Shown here: positions 60,850 through 64,000 of the stretch, in pieces
Position numbering within the stretch: position 1 is the first letter of the stretch
How the letters are laid out: each line of letters begins with the position of its first letter
Source of the DNA: Inia geoffrensis
Lineage: Eukaryota > Chordata > Mammalia > Artiodactyla > Iniidae
Direction of reading: 5' to 3'
Length of the DNA: 64,000 bases
Assembly: GCA_036417435.1 (NCBI GenBank)
Contig: CM070910.1
Coordinates: 12,527,501 to 12,591,500 of the forward strand
Notes under the pieces: model-generated
The model's database searches: none
What the model saw: the letters and a program-made list of their open reading frames with translations, nothing else
Told to the model about the DNA's origin: nothing
Translations under genes and position numbers: made by a program

Positions 60850-61290
60850 CAGACATTCTTGTGAAAGCGATTTAGTGCCTGTGCTTTAGGTAAAACTTGT
60901 CCGGGAGGGAGGGAGGCAGAATAAGGAGGGGAAGCCAGCAGATGCTCTCTCAGGTAGAGTTCAGTCTTGGCCTGTTACCCAGGTGTAACCACACAGCACG
61001 GGCACTGGTAGCTGTACTCAGGGGTGGCAGCTGTCTGCTGAGGGCAGTTTTCCAGAGAAGGGGGCAGCCGTGAGCTTTTAGCAACAGACACTCACAGCAG
61101 CTGAGTTCACTGACTGACCAAGGGCTCTGGGTAGACACCACAGCGCTCCTGTAAGAATAAGTAGACCAGACTCTTCGGGGCAGAGGGTGGGAGAGAAAGC
61201 TGGACCAGTGGACTGAGCTGGATGGGTGGGTATAGAGTCCCAGGCTAAGGAGTATGGACTTCATCTCACAGGTAATTTTTGTCAACAGGT
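60850..61290 (-). mobile_element. L2 LINE fragment (antisense), weak
   Basis: The purine-rich body, with 'CTAAGGAGTATGGACTTCAT' at the right place, suggests antisense L2. It is strongly diverged. Confidence 0.35.
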
Positions 61291-61573
61291 TGACAGTTGA
61301 TTTTTACACTAATATTTGCATCAGTTTGCTAGGGCCACTGTAACAAAGTACCAACGACTGGGTGACAGAAACAAAAGTTTATTCCGTCAAAAGTCTGGAG
61401 GCCAGAAGTCTCAGATCAAGGTTAGCTTCTTCCAAGGTCTCTCTCCTTGGCTTGCAGAGGACCGTCTTCTCCCTGTCTTCATGTGGTCTTTCTTCTGTGT
61501 GTCTGTGTCCTGATCTCTTCTTATAGGGACGCCAGTCATACTGGATTAAGGCCCACCCATATGACCTCGTATT

Positions 61574-61726
61574 ATTTTTTTTAATTTTTATTTATTTAAT
61601 ATTTTTTGGGGGGGATGCGTGCTATGGGGCATGTGGGATCTTAGTTGCCTGATCCAGGGATCAAACCTGTGCCCCCTGCAGTGAAAGTGCCGAGTCTTAA
61701 CCACTGGACCACCAGGGAATTCCCAC
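61574..61726 (-). mobile_element. Older tRNA SINE (antisense), first insertion in the MLT1-like LTR
   Basis: T-rich start, GGGGCATGTGGGATCTTAGT, GGGATCAAACCTGTGCCCCC and end CCACCAGGGAATTCCC. Target duplication ATGACCTCGTATT / ATGACCTCATTTT at 61561-61573 and 61727-61739. Confidence 0.9.
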
Positions 61727-61740
61727 ATGACCTCATTTTA

Positions 61741-61958
61741 TTTGTTTATCTATTTATTTATTTTTTGTGGTACACGGGCCTCTCACTGTTGTGGCCTCTC
61801 CCGTTGCGGAACACAGGCTCCGGACGCGCAGGCTCAGCGGCCATGGTTCAAGGGCCCAGCCGCTCCGCGGCACGTGGGATCTTCCCGGACCGGGGCACGA
61901 ACTCGCGTCCCCTGTATCAGCAGGCGGACTCTCAACCACTGCGCCACCAGGGAAGCCC
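61741..61958 (-). mobile_element. Young CHR-type cetacean SINE (antisense), second insertion at the same site
   Basis: TTTATTTATTTATTTTTTG start, GGGCCTCTCACTGTTGTGGC, GGGATCTTCCCGGACCGGGG and end CCACCAGGGAAGCC. A perfect 10-bp duplication (CCTCATTTTA) lies at 61731-61740 and 61959-61968. Confidence 0.96.
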
Positions 61959-62204
61959 CCTCATTTTAAATTAAATGTGTCTTTAAAAATCCTGTCTCCA
62001 AAGTACAGTCACACTCTGAACTACTGGGGGTTCGGGGGACACAGTTTAGCCCATGATACTACCTAAACACAAGAAACACCAGTTGGGAGCTGTTACATGT
62101 GTAGGTGATGGGTAACGTGGTTCTGGGCGAGGCTGGGACGGGGCAATTCTAGTGAAAGACTAATGCAAGAGGCCACTTGGAAGAGGCATCAAGAGGACTC
62201 ACAA

Positions 62205-62340
62205 AGCAGCACAGCATAGTGGACAGGAAGTGGCCCCGGAGTTGAACTCCTTGAGTTCAAATCCCACCTCTGCCACATCTTAGCTGTGGGACCGCAGGTA
62301 AGTATTTCGTATTTCTGAATCTCACTCCTAATTACTCATG
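62205..62340 (+). mobile_element. MIR SINE
   Basis: 'GCATAGTGGACAGGAAGTGG', GAGTTCAAATCCCACCTCTG and 'CACATCTTAGCTGTGGGACC' are the MIR 5' and core parts. Confidence 0.75.
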
Positions 62341-62344
62341 TTGA

Positions 62345-62580
62345 CAGCAAAGGTTTTGGGGTAGGGGTGAGGAAGGTAGGCAAGGCAAGGAGGAAACAGA
62401 TGTGAAATGTGGCAGTGAACCTGGGTGGTAATACCAGTGACAAAAATTAGAATGTCAGGAAAGAGCCATCTGGGAGGCAGAGGTGATAGGTCTAATGGGC
62501 ATCACTGAGTTTGAAGTGACAGGAAAATTCAGGTGGATGTGTTCAGAAGGGAAGTGAAAATTATATCTAAGTATAGGCTA
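62345..62580 (-). mobile_element. L2 LINE body fragment (antisense), weak
   Basis: 'CACTGAGTTTGAAGTGACAG' with AATTCAGGTGGATGTG resembles the antisense L2 'GTTTGAGATGCCTGTGAGACA' region. It is strongly diverged. Confidence 0.35.
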
Positions 62581-63654
62581 GAGTTAGTTCCTTGACCTAT
62601 GGAAATTCACTTAAGAAGGGATATGCTTCCTATTTCTTTGGTTTTGTCTACCTTCCTGCCCGGTTCCACTAACTGTGCAATTTGGGGGAAGAGGTGAAGG
62701 TGAGGCGTGAGACACCTACCTAGCTTTGCTTCTGACCCAGGGAGGGAAAGCCGTCAAAATGCAGAGGCCGTTTTACAGCTTAGCTATTAGGCATCTGGTG
62801 ATGTGTCCGGGATATTTTCAGAACATGAACTCTGGTAGACCAGTACTCCGTACAGTTTCTCAGCCCCCGCCCTGGCTGTTGCCCTGTGTGTCATTCTTCA
62901 GGGGTCTGTATGCCTGGGTGCCCACCTCTGCTGGGAGGGAGCATCTTTAGTTCTTGTCGACATCATTCATGTTGTCACTGAAAAGCTGTTCATTGCTCTG
63001 TTTTTAGGCCACAATCCTGGTAAACAAGGGTTATTGATTTAGAAGTAACCATCAGTGTTGGAGTTTTCGGAAAATGCCTGTTCTATGGAAATGCTCCAAT
63101 TTTCTTCTGTTTCTATTTGTTGAGGGCCTGGGTCCTGGCCCCATGTTTTCAGACATTGTCCAAGGTTGTCAGAATGAGATGTGGATCAGTTACATAGTTC
63201 GGAGAGTTGACGGACTGTGATGTATGCTCTGGGAGACTGTTTCCCTGTGCCTCGGCATCTCCTCCCAAAATGGGGCTGTCTCTCTGTGAGCACAGGCTAC
63301 TCCCGTCCTCCCAACCCTTAGACTCCCATTCCCACTCTCACTTCCAGGAGATACGGGGTCTTCCATCCATCACCACCTGGGCTAGATAGGGTGTAGGTGT
63401 CCTTTTATTACTCCCCGGGGTCTAGCACTGTCCTCACGTGCTGCCTCCCACTGGCCTTCACCCAACATCTTCGTGCCCTGACTCATTTTCTTGCTGTTCC
63501 TTTACCAACCAGAAAAGACCAATCATTGCTGTTAGGTTGTAGAAGAGATAGGATTGAAGGTCTCACACAAGATTTTAAAATATTTTTTAAAAGCTGTGTG
63601 GATTTTAAATTTAAAAAATTAACTTGTGTGTATGTGTATAATACTAAATTAGAC

Positions 63655-63890
63655 AGCATGAGGTTGGGTACCTACTATGCGACGAGCCCTGTGCTAAGCC
63701 CGTTACATGTATTACGTTACCTAATTCTCATAGCTACCCTGTGTTGCTACTGTCTTTGTCCCTGTTTATTCCCGTTCTGTAGAAGAGGCACAGAGAAGTT
63801 GAGTGATTTGCCTGGAAGATACACACCTAATCAGAGGTATAACCAAGATTGCACCCAGGCAGTCCGAATTCCGAGCCCATACTCCTAGTG
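63655..63890 (-). mobile_element. MIR SINE (antisense)
   Basis: 'CTACTATGCGACGAGCCCTG', AGAAGTTGAGTGATTTGCC and CACCCAGGCAGTCCGAATTC follow antisense MIR order. Confidence 0.7.
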
Positions 63891-63904
63891 AGTGGTAGCA
63901 TTGT

Positions 63905-64000
63905 TAGTAATTAGTGTGAACTAACTCATTGTGTCCTCACTGCAGCCCTGCGTGAGAGGCACTGTCAGTATGGCCGTTTTTCAGAGGAGGAAACTAAGGC
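63905..64000 (-). mobile_element. MIR SINE (antisense), cut by window end
   Basis: 'ACTCATTGTGTCCTCACTGC' and TTTTCAGAGGAGGAAACTAA begin a second antisense MIR. Confidence 0.6.

Larger units (their letters stand above)
61313..62060 (-). mobile_element. MLT1-like MaLR LTR (antisense), host of two nested SINEs
   Basis: 'TTTGCTAGGGCCACTGTAAC', AAGTCTGGAGGCCAGAAGTC and GGGACGCCAGTCATACTGG lie before the inserts. 'GTACAGTCACACTCTGAACT' and GGGGGACACAGTTTAGCCC lie after them. It is the same family as 32835-33215. Confidence 0.88.

Noticed and set aside
63397..63888. 163-codon plus-strand open frame near the window end
   Set aside because: Its 3' half is an antisense MIR, and no CNKSR3-like residues are seen.

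Overview
This is a 64 kb window of mammalian nuclear DNA, almost certainly from a cetacean and probably a toothed whale. The main evidence is eight close copies of the cetacean tRNA-derived CHR-type SINE (conserved start GGGCTTCCCTGGTGGCGCAG, internal GGTTCGTGCCC B-box, 3' A-rich tail). Five further copies are older or variant relatives. Cetartiodactyl-type L1 3' ends and ancient mammalian MIR, L2, MaLR and hAT fossils are also present. No ruminant BovB or primate Alu sequence was seen.

The only real protein-coding gene is CNKSR3 (connector enhancer of kinase suppressor of Ras 3) on the + strand. Eight consecutive coding exons are complete: 35910-36073, 42877-43079, 43593-43680, 48977-49018, 51761-51880, 53881-53940, 59061-59129 and 59371-59517. 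All have GT-AG borders and compatible phases. Together they encode about 298 residues: nearly all of the SAM domain, the whole CRIC region and the whole PDZ domain. I number them exons 2-9, because the first one starts inside the SAM domain at the second base of a Gly codon. The exon encoding the N-terminal ~17 residues, and the exons encoding the C-terminal ~240 residues, were not found and should lie outside the window.

Layout: 1-35909 is read as the 3' part of a long intron 1. It holds old L2, MIR and L1 debris, seven SINEs before 23.4 kb, a solo-LTR-like ERV promoter near 22.3-22.9 kb, a 5'-complete but dead L1 on the minus strand (23901-29761, 10-bp target duplications), a truncated L1, a MaLR LTR and two more young SINEs. 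From 35.9 to 59.5 kb are the CNKSR3 exons and introns 2-8, and from 59518 to the end is part of intron 9. In intron 9 an old MLT1-like LTR was hit twice by SINEs at nearly the same spot.

In mammals the CNKSR3 product is an aldosterone-induced scaffold that assembles regulators of the epithelial sodium channel, so the locus may interest people working on marine-mammal salt balance. Nothing here looks like a new multi-gene system. The items most worth a second look are transposon-gene interactions: a possible intronic poly(A) site from a hAT element just after exon 2, inverted SINEs flanking the PDZ exons, and a sense-oriented LTR promoter. Two structural oddities are a perfect 15-bp hairpin in intron 7 and a G-quadruplex-like tract in intron 6.
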